Assembly (NCBI GenBank): GCA_018819925.1
Contig: JAHJPG010000005.1
Span: forward strand, 1 to 35,122
Reading direction: 5' to 3'
Source: Pseudomonadota bacterium
Lineage (GTDB): Bacteria > Desulfobacterota > Desulfarculia > Desulfarculales > Desulfarculaceae
Length of the DNA: 35,122 nucleotides
Shown: one piece after another, positions 22,597-31,423 of the stretch
Layout: each line of letters opens with the position of its first letter
Position numbering within the stretch: position 1 is the first letter of the stretch
Translations under genes and position numbers: made by a program
Notes under the pieces: model-generated
Seen by the model: only the letters and a program-made list of their open reading frames with translations
What the model was told of the DNA's origin: nothing
Database searches by the model: none

Positions 22597-23511
22597 GTGA
22601 CCACCACAAGCGACGGCCCCTACGAAATAACTCCTGGCTTTTACCGGCTGGGCAATTCATCGATGCCCTCTTTTCTCTTGGACGCGCCCCAGCCCGCCCT
22701 TTTCGACGCGGGCCTTTCCTGCCTGACCCAGTCCTACCTGGACGACACCCGGGCCATCCTGGGCCAGCGCACCCCGGCCTGGCTGTTTCTCTCCCACGCC
22801 CACTTTGACCACTGCGGCGCGGCGGGCTGGTTCAAGGAGGCCTGGCCGGACATGCGGGTGGCCGCCGCCCCCAAGTCGGCCCAAATACTCGCCCGGCCCA
22901 ACGCCCTGAAGCTGATGGCCCAGCTAAACCAGGTGGCGGCCCAGAAATACTTCGCCGCCGGGGGCGTTCGCCAGAGCCGGCACGAATTCAAGCCCTTAAC
23001 CTTGGACCGCACCCTGGCCGACGGTGATGAGATAGAGCTGGGAGGCGGGATGAGCGTGCAGGTGCTGGCCACCCCGGGGCACACCTGGGACTCGCTTAGT
23101 TACTACATCTCCCAACGGGGCATCCTGGTGGCCGCCGAGGCCGTGGGCACCGAGGCGGTGGGCGGCTACATCGTCAGCGAATTTTTGGTGAGTTACGATG
23201 CCTACATGGAAAACATGCGCCGCCTGGCCCAGCTGGAGATGGAGGTGCTGTGCCCCGGGCACCACCAGGTGCATACCGGACGGGCGGCCCGGGAGCACTT
23301 CGGCAAGTGCCTGGCTTCGGCCGAGCAGTTCAAGGACTGGGTGCTGCGCCTGCTGGCCCAGGAAGACGGCCAGGTGGAGCGGGTGGTCCCCTTGGTCAAG
23401 GCCGGGGAGTACGACCACCGCATCGGGCCCAAGCAGCCCCTGGCCGCCTACATGCTCAACCTGCAAGCCCGGGTAGGCACCTTGGCCCGGGAGGCGGGCT
23501 ATCCAGTCTAG
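22597..23511 (+). CDS. Metallo-beta-lactamase-fold hydrolase
   Basis: The 304-aa protein has the MBL metal motif SHAHFDH (H67, H69, D71, H72), H162 in TPGHTWDS and a histidine pair in CPGHHQVH at 222-223. The usual bridging aspartate appears to be Glu181 (LVAAEAVG), which could change metal or substrate choice. The substrate is unknown. The start is GTG 22597 with GGAGG seven bases upstream; the frame to 22543 lacks a site. A C-terminal helical stretch of about 70 residues, continuing past the MBL core, may form a dimer interface. It is convergent with the ABC ATPase gene and shares CTAG as stop codons. Confidence 0.85.
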   Translation: MTTTSDGPYEITPGFYRLGNSSMPSFLLDAPQPALFDAGLSCLTQSYLDDTRAILGQRTPAWLFLSHAHFDHCGAAGWFKEAWPDMRVAAAPKSAQILARPNALKLMAQLNQVAAQKYFAAGGVRQSRHEFKPLTLDRTLADGDEIELGGGMSVQVLATPGHTWDSLSYYISQRGILVAAEAVGTEAVGGYIVSEFLVSYDAYMENMRRLAQLEMEVLCPGHHQVHTGRAAREHFGKCLASAEQFKDWVLRLLAQEDGQVERVVPLVKAGEYDHRIGPKQPLAAYMLNLQARVGTLAREAGYPV

Positions 23512-24548
23512 TTGATCCTTTGATCGCCGCGAAAAACATGGGGCCGGGCCTGGGCCGGGTCCAGGGACAGCTCCGCGCCGGCGGCGGCGTGGAAATCCGC
23601 CGGGGCGGTGGCGGTGAAGCGCGCCTCCCCGGCCCTGAGATGAAGCACGCTCTGGCCGCCCACCCGCTCCACCAATTCCAGGCGGCCCCGCAGGGGGCCC
23701 TCGCCGGGGGTCAGTTCCTCGGGCCGCAGGCCAAGCACGGCGGGGCCGGGAGCGACGCCCTCCACCGGCAGGCTGAAGGCGGGGGCGGGGCAGACAAAGC
23801 GCCCCTCCTCCACCGCACCCGCGAAAAAATTCATGGGCGGGAAGCCCAAGAAGCCGGCCACGAAGCGGTTGGCCGGGCGCTGGTAAATCTCCCGGGGTCC
23901 GCCCACCTGCCGCACTTTGCCCTGGTGCAACACCACGATCATCTGGCCCAGGGTCAGGGCCTCGGTCTGGTCGTGGGTCACGTAGACAATGGTGGCCCCC
24001 AGTTTGCGGTGCAAGGCGGCCAGTTCCAAGCGCATCTCGCCGCGTAGCTGGGCGTCCAGATTGGACAGGGGCTCGTCGAACAGGAACAGGCGCGGCGAGC
24101 GCACGATGGCCCGGCCGATGGCCACCCGCTGGCGCTGGCCCCCGCTGAGTTGGCCCGGCTTTTTCCCTAGCAGCTTCTCGATGCCCAGCAGCCGGGCCGC
24201 CTCGGACACCTTGCGTTTGATCTCGGCCTTGGGCTCGCGGCGCATGCGCAGGGGAAAGGCCAAATTGCCGAACACGTCCAGATGGGGATAAAGGGCGTAG
24301 CTCTGGAAGACCATGGCCACGTCGCGCTGTTTGGGGGCCAGGCCGGCCAGGTCCTGCCCGCCCAAAAGCATGCGCCCCGCGTCCGGCTCCTCCAGCCCGG
24401 CCACCAGGCGCAGGATGGTGCTCTTGCCGCAGCCGCTGGGGCCCAGCAGCACGGCAAGCTGCCCCTGCTCCACGCTGAGGCTCACCCCGTCCAGCACCTT
24501 CTCCGGGCCGAAGGATTTGTGCAGGTTTTCGATGACCAGGCCGCTCAT
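23508..24548 (-). CDS. ABC importer ATPase (MalK/UgpC type)
   Basis: The 346-aa ATPase powers the sugar-type importer encoded by the preceding genes. Walker A is GPSGCGKST at about 36-44, the signature is LSGGQRQR, Walker B is LFLFDEP, and VTHDQTEAL contains the switch histidine. A C-terminal OB-type regulatory region follows (LGLRPEEL), as in MalK/UgpC. The ATG follows the permease stop by four bases. It is the last gene of the four-gene operon read from 27563, and its stop shares CTAG with the MBL gene. Confidence 0.92.
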   Translation of the reverse strand: MSGLVIENLHKSFGPEKVLDGVSLSVEQGQLAVLLGPSGCGKSTILRLVAGLEEPDAGRMLLGGQDLAGLAPKQRDVAMVFQSYALYPHLDVFGNLAFPLRMRREPKAEIKRKVSEAARLLGIEKLLGKKPGQLSGGQRQRVAIGRAIVRSPRLFLFDEPLSNLDAQLRGEMRLELAALHRKLGATIVYVTHDQTEALTLGQMIVVLHQGKVRQVGGPREIYQRPANRFVAGFLGFPPMNFFAGAVEEGRFVCPAPAFSLPVEGVAPGPAVLGLRPEELTPGEGPLRGRLELVERVGGQSVLHLRAGEARFTATAPADFHAAAGAELSLDPAQARPHVFRGDQRIN

Positions 24549-24552
24549 TGGC

Positions 24553-25371
24553 TCACCCCTTCACCGCCCCGGCGCTCAGGCCGCTGACGATGCGCCGCTG
24601 AAAGATGAACACCAAAGCCACCAGGGGGGCCGTGGCCACGGTGGATGCGGCGGCGATCTCCCCCCAGGGCATGGTGAACTGACCCTGGAACAGGGCGATG
24701 CCCACCGGCAGGGTCTGCACCGCCCGGCGGGTCATGATGAGCAGGGCGAAGAAAAACTCGTTCCAGGCGTAGATGAACACCAGGATGGCCGCCGTGAACA
24801 CCCCCGGCCCGGCCAGGGGGAGTATCACCCTGACCAGGGCCCCCAGGCGGCCGCAACCGTCGAGCATGGCCGCCTCCTCCAGCTCCCTGGGCAGCTCGCT
24901 GAAGTAGCTGGTGAGAATCCACACCGCCAGGGGCAGGGTCAGGGTGACGTAGGGGATGATGAGCCCCTGGTAGGTGTTGAGCCACCCGGCGGCCTGGAGC
25001 ATGCGCCAGATGGGCCCGGCCAGGGATATCTGGGGGAACATGCTCACCAAGAGCAGGGCGCCCATCAGCCAGGGCCGCCCCGGCATCCGGAGCCGGGCCA
25101 GGGCATAGGCCGCGCCCACCCCCAGGCACAGGGTGCAGGCGGTGGTGCCCCCGGCCACGATTAGGCTGTTGAGCACGAAGTGCATGAGCCCGTAGCGGCT
25201 CAGGGCCGAGCGATAGAACTCCAAGGAGCCGCCGGGCCAGGGCGTGGGGGGGATGGCGGTGACCTCCAGCTGGGTCTTGAAGCTGGTGAGCACCAGCCAG
25301 GCGAAGGGGGCCAGGGCCAGCAGGCAAAAGCCCCCCGCCGCCAGGGCGGCTATCAGATGGCCCCGCCTCAC
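24553..25371 (-). CDS. ABC importer permease, MalG/UgpE type
   Basis: The 272-aa inner-membrane permease has about six helices. EEAAMLDGCGRLGALVRVILP is the EAA loop that docks the ATPase, typical of carbohydrate importers of the MalG/UgpE group. The start is GTG at 25371, overlapping the upstream permease stop (GTGA) with GGAGG a few bases ahead, so translation is coupled. The much longer open frame up to 26199 is the shadow of the other permease gene. Confidence 0.9.
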   Translation of the reverse strand: MRRGHLIAALAAGGFCLLALAPFAWLVLTSFKTQLEVTAIPPTPWPGGSLEFYRSALSRYGLMHFVLNSLIVAGGTTACTLCLGVGAAYALARLRMPGRPWLMGALLLVSMFPQISLAGPIWRMLQAAGWLNTYQGLIIPYVTLTLPLAVWILTSYFSELPRELEEAAMLDGCGRLGALVRVILPLAGPGVFTAAILVFIYAWNEFFFALLIMTRRAVQTLPVGIALFQGQFTMPWGEIAAASTVATAPLVALVFIFQRRIVSGLSAGAVKG

Positions 25372-26273
25372 CTTTCCTCCCCCCGCAGCAGGCGCCGCCC
25401 CACCAGGCGCAGGTATAGCAAGGACACCGCCAGCACCATGACGAAAACCATGACGCTCACCGCCGAGCCGTAGCCCATGAAGCCCTCGGCGAACATCTTC
25501 TTGTAGCCGTAGAACTGGAGCACGTTGGTGGCGTTGGCCGGGCCGCCCTGGGTCATCACGAACACCAGGTCGAACACCCGGAAGGCGTCCATGGTGCGAA
25601 ACACCAGGGCCACGGCCAGGGCGGGCAGCACCAGGGGCAGGGTGAGATGGCGAAAGCGCTGCCAGGGACCGGCCCCGTCCAGGGCCGCCGCCTCGTTTAT
25701 CTCCCGGGGTATGGTCTGCAAGCCGGCCAGCACGATGAGGGCGGCGAAGGCCGATGTCTTCCACACGTCGGCGCTGATGATGGCCGCCAGGGCCCAGCCC
25801 GGCTCGGCCAGCCAGGCTCGGTAGGAAGCCACCTGGTCCCCGAAGAGCAGCCAGTTGAGCAGGCCGTAGCGGTCGTTCAAGATAAAGCGCCACATCTGGC
25901 TGGCCACCACCGTGGGTATGGCCCAGGGCACCAGCACCGCCGCCCGCACCAGGCCCCGCCCCCGGAAGCTTTTGTCCAGGGCCAGGGCCATCAGGGTGCC
26001 CAGGGCCACCTCCAACAAGGTGCTCACCGCCACGAAGACCAGGGTGACCGCCGCCGAGGAGCGGGCCGTGGGGTCGGCCAGCAGGCGGGCGTAGTTGCCC
26101 AGGCCGATGAAGGGTTCGCCCAGGCCGGGCAGGCCCAGCACGATGCGGTGCAGGCTGAGTACAAAGGAATAGACGATGGGCCAGAAGGCGAAGGCGCAAA
26201 CCGCGGCCAGGCAGGGCAGCAGCAGACCCCAGGCCAGGAGCCTTTCGCCGCGCCTTGTGGCCGTAAGGGCCAC
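25368..26273 (-). CDS. ABC importer permease, MalF/UgpA type
   Basis: The 301-aa permease has six helices and an EAA loop in REINEAAALDGAGPWQRFRHLTLP, typical of MalF/UgpA-type sugar or glycerol-phosphate importers. The start is GTG 26273, only three bases after the stop of the binding-protein gene. An in-frame alternative would shorten the first helix. It pairs with the following permease to form the channel. Confidence 0.9.
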   Translation of the reverse strand: MALTATRRGERLLAWGLLLPCLAAVCAFAFWPIVYSFVLSLHRIVLGLPGLGEPFIGLGNYARLLADPTARSSAAVTLVFVAVSTLLEVALGTLMALALDKSFRGRGLVRAAVLVPWAIPTVVASQMWRFILNDRYGLLNWLLFGDQVASYRAWLAEPGWALAAIISADVWKTSAFAALIVLAGLQTIPREINEAAALDGAGPWQRFRHLTLPLVLPALAVALVFRTMDAFRVFDLVFVMTQGGPANATNVLQFYGYKKMFAEGFMGYGSAVSVMVFVMVLAVSLLYLRLVGRRLLRGEER

Positions 26274-26276
26274 GGC

Positions 26277-27563
26277 CTATTGCCCCCGGGCCAGCCCCAA
26301 CAGGCGGTCTATGTCCTGGACGGCCCGGCCGGCCAGCTCGGGCAGGTCGCTGTCGCTGTCGCTGATGGCCCGGTGAAAGTAGACCTGCATCACCTCGCTC
26401 ACCGCCGGGTAGAGCGGGGTGCGGGGGCGGGGGCGGGCCCCGGCCAAGACCGGTGCCAGCTTGGCGAAATGGGGGTGGGCCTTGAGCACCCAGGGGTCCT
26501 GGTACAGGGCCGCGCGGGTGGGGGCCAGGCCCTCCTCCAGGGCCAGGCGGCGCTGCACCGTCTCGCTGGTGAGGAACTTGATGAGCTTAAGGGCCTGGGC
26601 CGGCTTTTTGGAGTAGGCGCTCAGGCCCACCTGCCAGCCGCCCAGGCAACTGGCGCTTTCGCCGCCGCTGAAGCGGGGCAGGGGGGCCAGGCCCACCTTG
26701 CCCGCCACCTGGGAGCGCTTGGAGTCGCTCAGGATGGGCCAGGCGTAGAACCAGTTGCGCATGAACACCGCCCCGCCCTGGGCGAACAGGCTAAGGCTCT
26801 CGGGCTCCTGATAGGCCAGCACCCCCCGGGGGGCCGCCGTGCCGATGAGGGCGTCGCGCACGAAACGCACCGCCTTGAGAGCTGCGGGCCGGTCCAACAC
26901 ACAGCGCTCGCCCTGCGGCCCCAGGGCTCTCCCCTGGGCCGACCATATGAACTCCAGCATGTCGCAGACCAGGCCCTCGTACTGCTTGAACTGCCCCGAG
27001 TAGCCGGCCAGGCCGCTCTTGTCCTGGGCTACGATCAGCTTGGCCTGGCTCACCAGCTGAGGCCAGGTCTGCGGCACGGGCAAGCGGTAGCGCTCCAGAA
27101 GGTCGCGGCGGTAATAGAGCACCCCGGCGGTGAGGTACAGGGGCGCCCCGTAGACGCGGCCCCGCCAAGAGGCGGCCTCCAGCGCGGCGGGCACGAAGCG
27201 TTTGCGCTGCCCGGCGTCGAAGAGCTGGTCCAGGGGCAGGGCCCAGCCCGCGCTGGCGAACTCCGGTGGCCAGATCACGTCCATCAAGAAGACGTCCACC
27301 TCGGCCGAACGGTTTTTCAGTTTTTGGGTCAACAGGTCATGAAAGGAAGTGGAGGAATGGGGGCCGATCTCCAGGGCCACCCTTAGCGGCGGATGCTGGC
27401 GCTCGAATTGGTCGGCCAAGCGCCGCCACAGGCCGGGGTTGTTGAACTTCCAGGCCACCAGGCGGATGGTGTTGGGCTCGTCGGCCTTTTGGCCGCATCC
27501 CGCCGCGCCCAGGGCGATGACCAGCGCCAAGCCTAGGGCGGCTATGATTATCCATCTAGCCAC
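26277..27563 (-). CDS. ABC sugar-binding lipoprotein
   Basis: The 428-aa substrate-binding lipoprotein of family-1 type has a signal peptide ending in GAAGC (C23). The mature protein has the binding-protein start NTIRLVAWKFNNPG and a QTWPQLVSQAKLI hinge block. It resembles MalE/LpqY/UgpB-type proteins; the sugar is not readable. I start at GTG 27563, which gives a clean lipoprotein signal, rather than the TTG at 27599 lying inside the putative promoter. A -10 box ends six bases before the GTG, so the message may be leaderless. Confidence 0.88.
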   Translation of the reverse strand: MARWIIIAALGLALVIALGAAGCGQKADEPNTIRLVAWKFNNPGLWRRLADQFERQHPPLRVALEIGPHSSTSFHDLLTQKLKNRSAEVDVFLMDVIWPPEFASAGWALPLDQLFDAGQRKRFVPAALEAASWRGRVYGAPLYLTAGVLYYRRDLLERYRLPVPQTWPQLVSQAKLIVAQDKSGLAGYSGQFKQYEGLVCDMLEFIWSAQGRALGPQGERCVLDRPAALKAVRFVRDALIGTAAPRGVLAYQEPESLSLFAQGGAVFMRNWFYAWPILSDSKRSQVAGKVGLAPLPRFSGGESASCLGGWQVGLSAYSKKPAQALKLIKFLTSETVQRRLALEEGLAPTRAALYQDPWVLKAHPHFAKLAPVLAGARPRPRTPLYPAVSEVMQVYFHRAISDSDSDLPELAGRAVQDIDRLLGLARGQ

Positions 27564-27569
27564 GGCACC

Positions 27570-27599
27570 ACTATAGCAAAGGCCGTGGCGCGGGCACAA
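27570..27599 (-). promoter_or_regulatory. Candidate promoter of the ABC operon, possibly leaderless
   Basis: On the minus strand TTGTGC (27599-27594) and TATAGT (27575-27570) are 18 bases apart. The start codon of the binding protein follows six bases after the -10 box, about where transcription should begin. Confidence 0.45.
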
Positions 27600-27688
27600 A
27601 CCAACTCTGGACCGGGCCGGCGGCAGGGGATAAAATGAATCATCCCTCAGGGGACGTCCGCGCGCTTTTTCACTTTAGGGAGCGATTC

Positions 27689-28018
27689 ATGACCCCCAGC
27701 ACGGTGCGAGAAGTATTTGACGGCATGCCCGGGGCCTTCCGCCCCCACAAGGCCGAAGGCCTGGAATTGGTCTATCAGTTTCACATCACCGGCGATCAGG
27801 CCGGCGATTGGACGGTGAGCGTGGCCGGCGGCCAGTGCACGGCGGCTGCCGGCACCCACCCCGACCCCACCGCCACCCTCACCCTCAGCGATCAGAACTG
27901 GCTGAAACTGGTGGCGGGCAAGCTGAACCCGGCCATGGCCCTGATGACCGGCAAGCTCAAGGTGGGCGGCGACCTGATGGCCGCTCAAAAGTTGGGTTCT
28001 TTGTTCAAACTTGGTTAG
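27689..28018 (+). CDS. SCP2 sterol-carrier-like protein
   Basis: The 109-aa single-domain protein matches the SCP2 lipid-binding fold: VYQFHITGDQAGDWTVSVAGG, then DPTATLTLSDQNWLKLVAGKLNP and GKLKVGGDLMAAQKL. In bacteria such proteins bind acyl-CoA or other lipids; the ligand is unknown here. I start at ATG 27689, with GGGAG seven bases upstream, rather than at the frame start 27635. It stands alone, divergent from the ABC operon and followed by repeat copy 2 and a strong terminator. Confidence 0.88.
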   Translation: MTPSTVREVFDGMPGAFRPHKAEGLELVYQFHITGDQAGDWTVSVAGGQCTAAAGTHPDPTATLTLSDQNWLKLVAGKLNPAMALMTGKLKVGGDLMAAQKLGSLFKLG

Positions 28019-28145
28019 ATGGCGGCTGCGCCAGGCTCCGCCATACTACGTTGTCGGCATCGCTTGTTTCCTCGGCGTATTTTCATATACGCCCGTGGAA
28101 CTCGCTCGCCGGACGCCTTGTCTGGCAACGCCTGGCTGTGCCGCT
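28019..28145 (+). repeat. Dispersed intergenic repeat, copy 2
   Basis: This 127-bp element directly follows the SCP2 stop and matches copy 1 (12425-12550) in the blocks CGGCATCGC (28055-28063), CCTCGGCGTAT (28070-28080), ATACGCC (28087-28093), GCTCGCCGGACGCCT (28104-28118) and CCTGGCTGTGCCGCT (28131-28145). The core hairpin has the same stem, but its loop is TTTCAT, the exact reverse complement of the ATGAAA in copy 1. Confidence 0.85.
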
Positions 28146-28178
28146 AAAGATGGTTTTCCTAACTGGCGGAAAATGTAG

Positions 28179-28209
28179 GGGCGGGGTTTATCCCCGCCCT
28201 TTTTTATTT
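28179..28209 (+). terminator. Rho-independent terminator
   Basis: GGGCGGGG (28179-28186) pairs with CCCCGCCC (28192-28199) around a five-base loop and is followed by a T-run from 28200. It serves the plus-strand SCP2 gene. The minus strand has no T-run, so it is one-directional. Confidence 0.85.
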
Positions 28210-28216
28210 CCATCGT

Positions 28217-31200
28217 CTAGGCGGGTTCCGCCTTCAGAGCGGCCTTTTGCTCTTTGCGCCGGGCCCGGCGGGCCATCCATCCCTCCAGCAGATCCCACAT
28301 CACCGGCACCACCACCAGGGTGAGGAAGGTGGCGGTGCATAGGCCGGTCACGAAGGTGCTGGCCATGGTGCCCCACACCAGGCTGTACTCGGGGAAGCCC
28401 ACGGCCATGGGCAAAAGGCCCAGGGTGGTGGTCACCGTGGTGAGCAGGATGGGCCGCAGGCGGATGTTCACCGCCTGCATCAGGGCCTGGCGGCGCTCCA
28501 GCCCCGAGCGCAGCCGGCGGTTGAGGAAGTCCATCAAAACCAGGGCGTCGTTGACCACCACTCCGGCCACCCCCACCGTGGCTATGAAGGAGTTGATCGT
28601 GAACAGGGTCTGGGTGAGGAACTTGCCGTAGATCACCCCGATGAGGGCGAAGCTCACCGCGCTGAGAATGATGACCGGCTGCAAATAGCTCTTAAACTGG
28701 GTGGCCAAAATAACATAGATGACAAGCAAGGCGATGCCGAAGGCGTAAATCAGCGACTGGAAGGACTTGCGGGTGGATTCGAACTCCCCGGCGAAGGCCA
28801 GGGTGGCCCCGGGGTAGGCCGAGGCCATTTTCTGGTAACGGCGGCGCAAATCCTCCACCACCGCCGGGGTGGACAGGGGCCCGCCCGGGCGCATGTTGCC
28901 GGTGATGGTGATGGCCCTCTGGCCCTGGAAGCGGCTGAGTTGGCCGCTCTCATGGTAGATCTTGGTCTGGGTGAGGTCGCCCAGGCGCACCGGGCCCGAG
29001 GGGTGCTCCAGCAGGGGGATGGCCAGGGCCTGCTCCGGGGTGGCGACAAAGGCCGGATCCATCTTCACCTTGAGGTCCACGTCCTCGTCCACCAGGCGGT
29101 ACTTGCCCACATAGCGGCCGTTTAGCACCGCCGCGGCCAGGGCCACCACCTGGGCCGGGGTGGCCCCGTACTCCGCCGCCCGCTCCGGCACCACCCGGTA
29201 GCGGAACACCCGGCTGGGCTGGCCCAGGTTGTCGGCCACGTCCATGACCGAGGCCTTTAATTTGGGCTCGCTGGTGAGCAGGCGCTTGACCTCCCGGGAC
29301 AGGGCGGCCACCGCCTCGGGGTTGGAGCCCACCACCCGCACGTTGATGTCCTTGCCCGCCGGAGGGGCGTCCTTCTCCGGCCGCACGGTCAGCTTAACCC
29401 CGTTCACCTCGAATCGCTTCAGCTGCTCACGCACCCAGGGCAGATGGGCCATGGGGTTGTTGTCCGGGTGGTCGGCGAAATGGCGCTGGTCCTTGGCCGG
29501 CAGAGTCACCGCGATGTGCCCCAGGTTGGAGCCGAAAACCGGCTCGAAGTCCTCGGTCAAATAGAAGCCGGCCAGGCCCGCCGCGCTGCGGGCCATGCCC
29601 GGGCCCTCGGCCATGATGGCCTGGGATATCTTCTTGATGACGCGGTTGGTCTCCTCGATGGGCGCGGTGACGGGCGTCTCCACCTGCACGTAGTACAGGG
29701 AGTAGTCGTCGGGGAAGAATTTCACCCTGATGAGTTGGGCCACGCCGCTGGCGCTTATTCCGGCGATGCCCAGGGCGCTCAAGAGCAAAAAGCCCACCAG
29801 GCCCAGGGTGAGCCAGCGGTGCCTCAGCCCCCAGCCCAGCATGCGGTTCACCCCTTTGCGCAGCCGAAGCATCACCCATCCCTCGCCGCTGAAGTCCAGG
29901 GAGCTTTCGTCGATGTGCGATTTGAGCTTTTTGGGTCCCCAGTCGCGGTAGTGCAGGGGCAGGATGAAAAGGCACTCGAATACGCTGGCGGCCAGGGCGA
30001 AGGACACCGCCTTGGGGATCAGGGAGAAGAACTCGCCGGTGGAGCCGGTCATGATGAGCATGGGCATGAAGGCGGCCACGGTGGTGCTGGTGGCGCTTAT
30101 CACCGGCCAGAACACCTCGCTGGTGCCGTTGATGACCGCCTCGTTCATGGGCTCGCCCTCTTGATAGTGGCGATAGATGTTCTCCACCACCACTATGGCG
30201 TCGTCCACGATGATGCCGCTGACCAGCACGAAGCAGAACAGGGTGACTTCGTTGAGGGAGTTGCCGGTTATCCACATGAAGAACATGGTGAGCAGAAAGG
30301 AGAAGGGTATGCCCACCGTGGTTATCATGGCGTTCCTGAAGCCCATGAAATAGGCGATCACCGCGCACACCAGGAAAACGCCCACCAAAAGGTTCCGGCC
30401 CATGGTGTCCATGGCGTCGGCGATCTTCACCGTGGAGTCCTGGGTGAGCACCAGCTTGACCCCCTCCCGGGCCATGATGGGCTCAAAGGTCTCCACCACC
30501 TTTTGCACCCCTTCCACGATGCTCATGGCGTTGCCTTGGCGGGTCTTTATCACCGCCAGGCTCACGCAATCCTGGCCGTTGACCGAACTGAGCACGTAGG
30601 CGTCGCGGTAATCCAGGCGGGCCTGGCTGGCCAGGTCGCCCAGGCGCACAAAGCTTCCGTCGGCGTCGGTGCGCACTATGGTGGCGAGCACCTGGGCCCG
30701 GCTGCGGAAGCGCTCGTCGGCCTTGATGACGAACTCGCCGCCGGGGGTGGTGAAGTCGCCGGCGGGGATGGAGATGCCCGCGTTGCCCAGGGCGCCTGCC
30801 GCCTGGTTGAAGGTGATTCCGTGGCGGTTGAGCTTCACCGGGTCCAGCATTACGTGGAACTCCCGGGTCTGCTCGCCCTGGAGCTTCACCTCCTTGACCC
30901 CGGGGATCTGGCGCAGGGCGATCTTGATTTGCTTGGCCATGAGGGTCAGGGCCCGGTTGGAGCGCTCCCCCACCAGGTTCAGGTTGACCGCCGGCAGCCA
31001 GTCGTTCACGTCCAGGTCGTTGAAGGCGGGAGGGTCCACCTCGGGAGGCAGTTCGTCCAGGATGCCCAGCACCTTGAAGCGCAGGTCGTCGTAGCCCCGT
31101 TGGTAATCGGTGTCGTCGATGAACTTGACCACCACGTTGGAGCGCTGGCGGTAGCTGGTGCTGCGCACGAACTCCAGGTTTTGCAGATCGTCCAGCGCGT

Positions 31201-31408
31201 CTTCTATCTCGCGGGTTACCAGGGCCTCCACCTCCTGGGGAGAGGCCCCGGGATAGATGGTGTTGATGAACACCTTGCCCAGGCGCACGTTGGGATAGCG
31301 CTCCACCGGCATGCTGAAAAGGGCGAAGGCGCCTGCCACCATCAGGATGATGAACAGCAGGTTGACCAAGACCGTTTCAGCCAGGGTGAAGCGAACCAGA
31401 CTCTTCAT
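28217..31408 (-). CDS. RND efflux pump inner-membrane protein (AcrB/HAE-type)
   Basis: The 1063-aa protein has the RND layout: helix 1 (residues 10-30), a first large periplasmic domain, a six-helix block, a second periplasmic domain and a final helix block. The proton-relay Asp pair is in SGIIVDDAIVVVENIYRH near residue 400, and the second half has VVVNDALVLMDFLNRR near 950. The substrate could be drugs, solvents or lipids. It is preceded on the same strand by an adaptor gene with a 15-base gap. No outer-membrane channel gene is adjacent, so it must borrow a TolC-like partner. Confidence 0.92.
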   Translation of the reverse strand: MKSLVRFTLAETVLVNLLFIILMVAGAFALFSMPVERYPNVRLGKVFINTIYPGASPQEVEALVTREIEDALDDLQNLEFVRSTSYRQRSNVVVKFIDDTDYQRGYDDLRFKVLGILDELPPEVDPPAFNDLDVNDWLPAVNLNLVGERSNRALTLMAKQIKIALRQIPGVKEVKLQGEQTREFHVMLDPVKLNRHGITFNQAAGALGNAGISIPAGDFTTPGGEFVIKADERFRSRAQVLATIVRTDADGSFVRLGDLASQARLDYRDAYVLSSVNGQDCVSLAVIKTRQGNAMSIVEGVQKVVETFEPIMAREGVKLVLTQDSTVKIADAMDTMGRNLLVGVFLVCAVIAYFMGFRNAMITTVGIPFSFLLTMFFMWITGNSLNEVTLFCFVLVSGIIVDDAIVVVENIYRHYQEGEPMNEAVINGTSEVFWPVISATSTTVAAFMPMLIMTGSTGEFFSLIPKAVSFALAASVFECLFILPLHYRDWGPKKLKSHIDESSLDFSGEGWVMLRLRKGVNRMLGWGLRHRWLTLGLVGFLLLSALGIAGISASGVAQLIRVKFFPDDYSLYYVQVETPVTAPIEETNRVIKKISQAIMAEGPGMARSAAGLAGFYLTEDFEPVFGSNLGHIAVTLPAKDQRHFADHPDNNPMAHLPWVREQLKRFEVNGVKLTVRPEKDAPPAGKDINVRVVGSNPEAVAALSREVKRLLTSEPKLKASVMDVADNLGQPSRVFRYRVVPERAAEYGATPAQVVALAAAVLNGRYVGKYRLVDEDVDLKVKMDPAFVATPEQALAIPLLEHPSGPVRLGDLTQTKIYHESGQLSRFQGQRAITITGNMRPGGPLSTPAVVEDLRRRYQKMASAYPGATLAFAGEFESTRKSFQSLIYAFGIALLVIYVILATQFKSYLQPVIILSAVSFALIGVIYGKFLTQTLFTINSFIATVGVAGVVVNDALVLMDFLNRRLRSGLERRQALMQAVNIRLRPILLTTVTTTLGLLPMAVGFPEYSLVWGTMASTFVTGLCTATFLTLVVVPVMWDLLEGWMARRARRKEQKAALKAEPA

Positions 31409-31423
31409 GACGGGATTCCTAGC

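Noticed and set aside
24553-26199. 548-aa frame spanning both ABC permease genes
   Set aside because: Only its last 272 codons resemble a permease; the upstream part is a shifted-frame shadow of the MalF-type gene.
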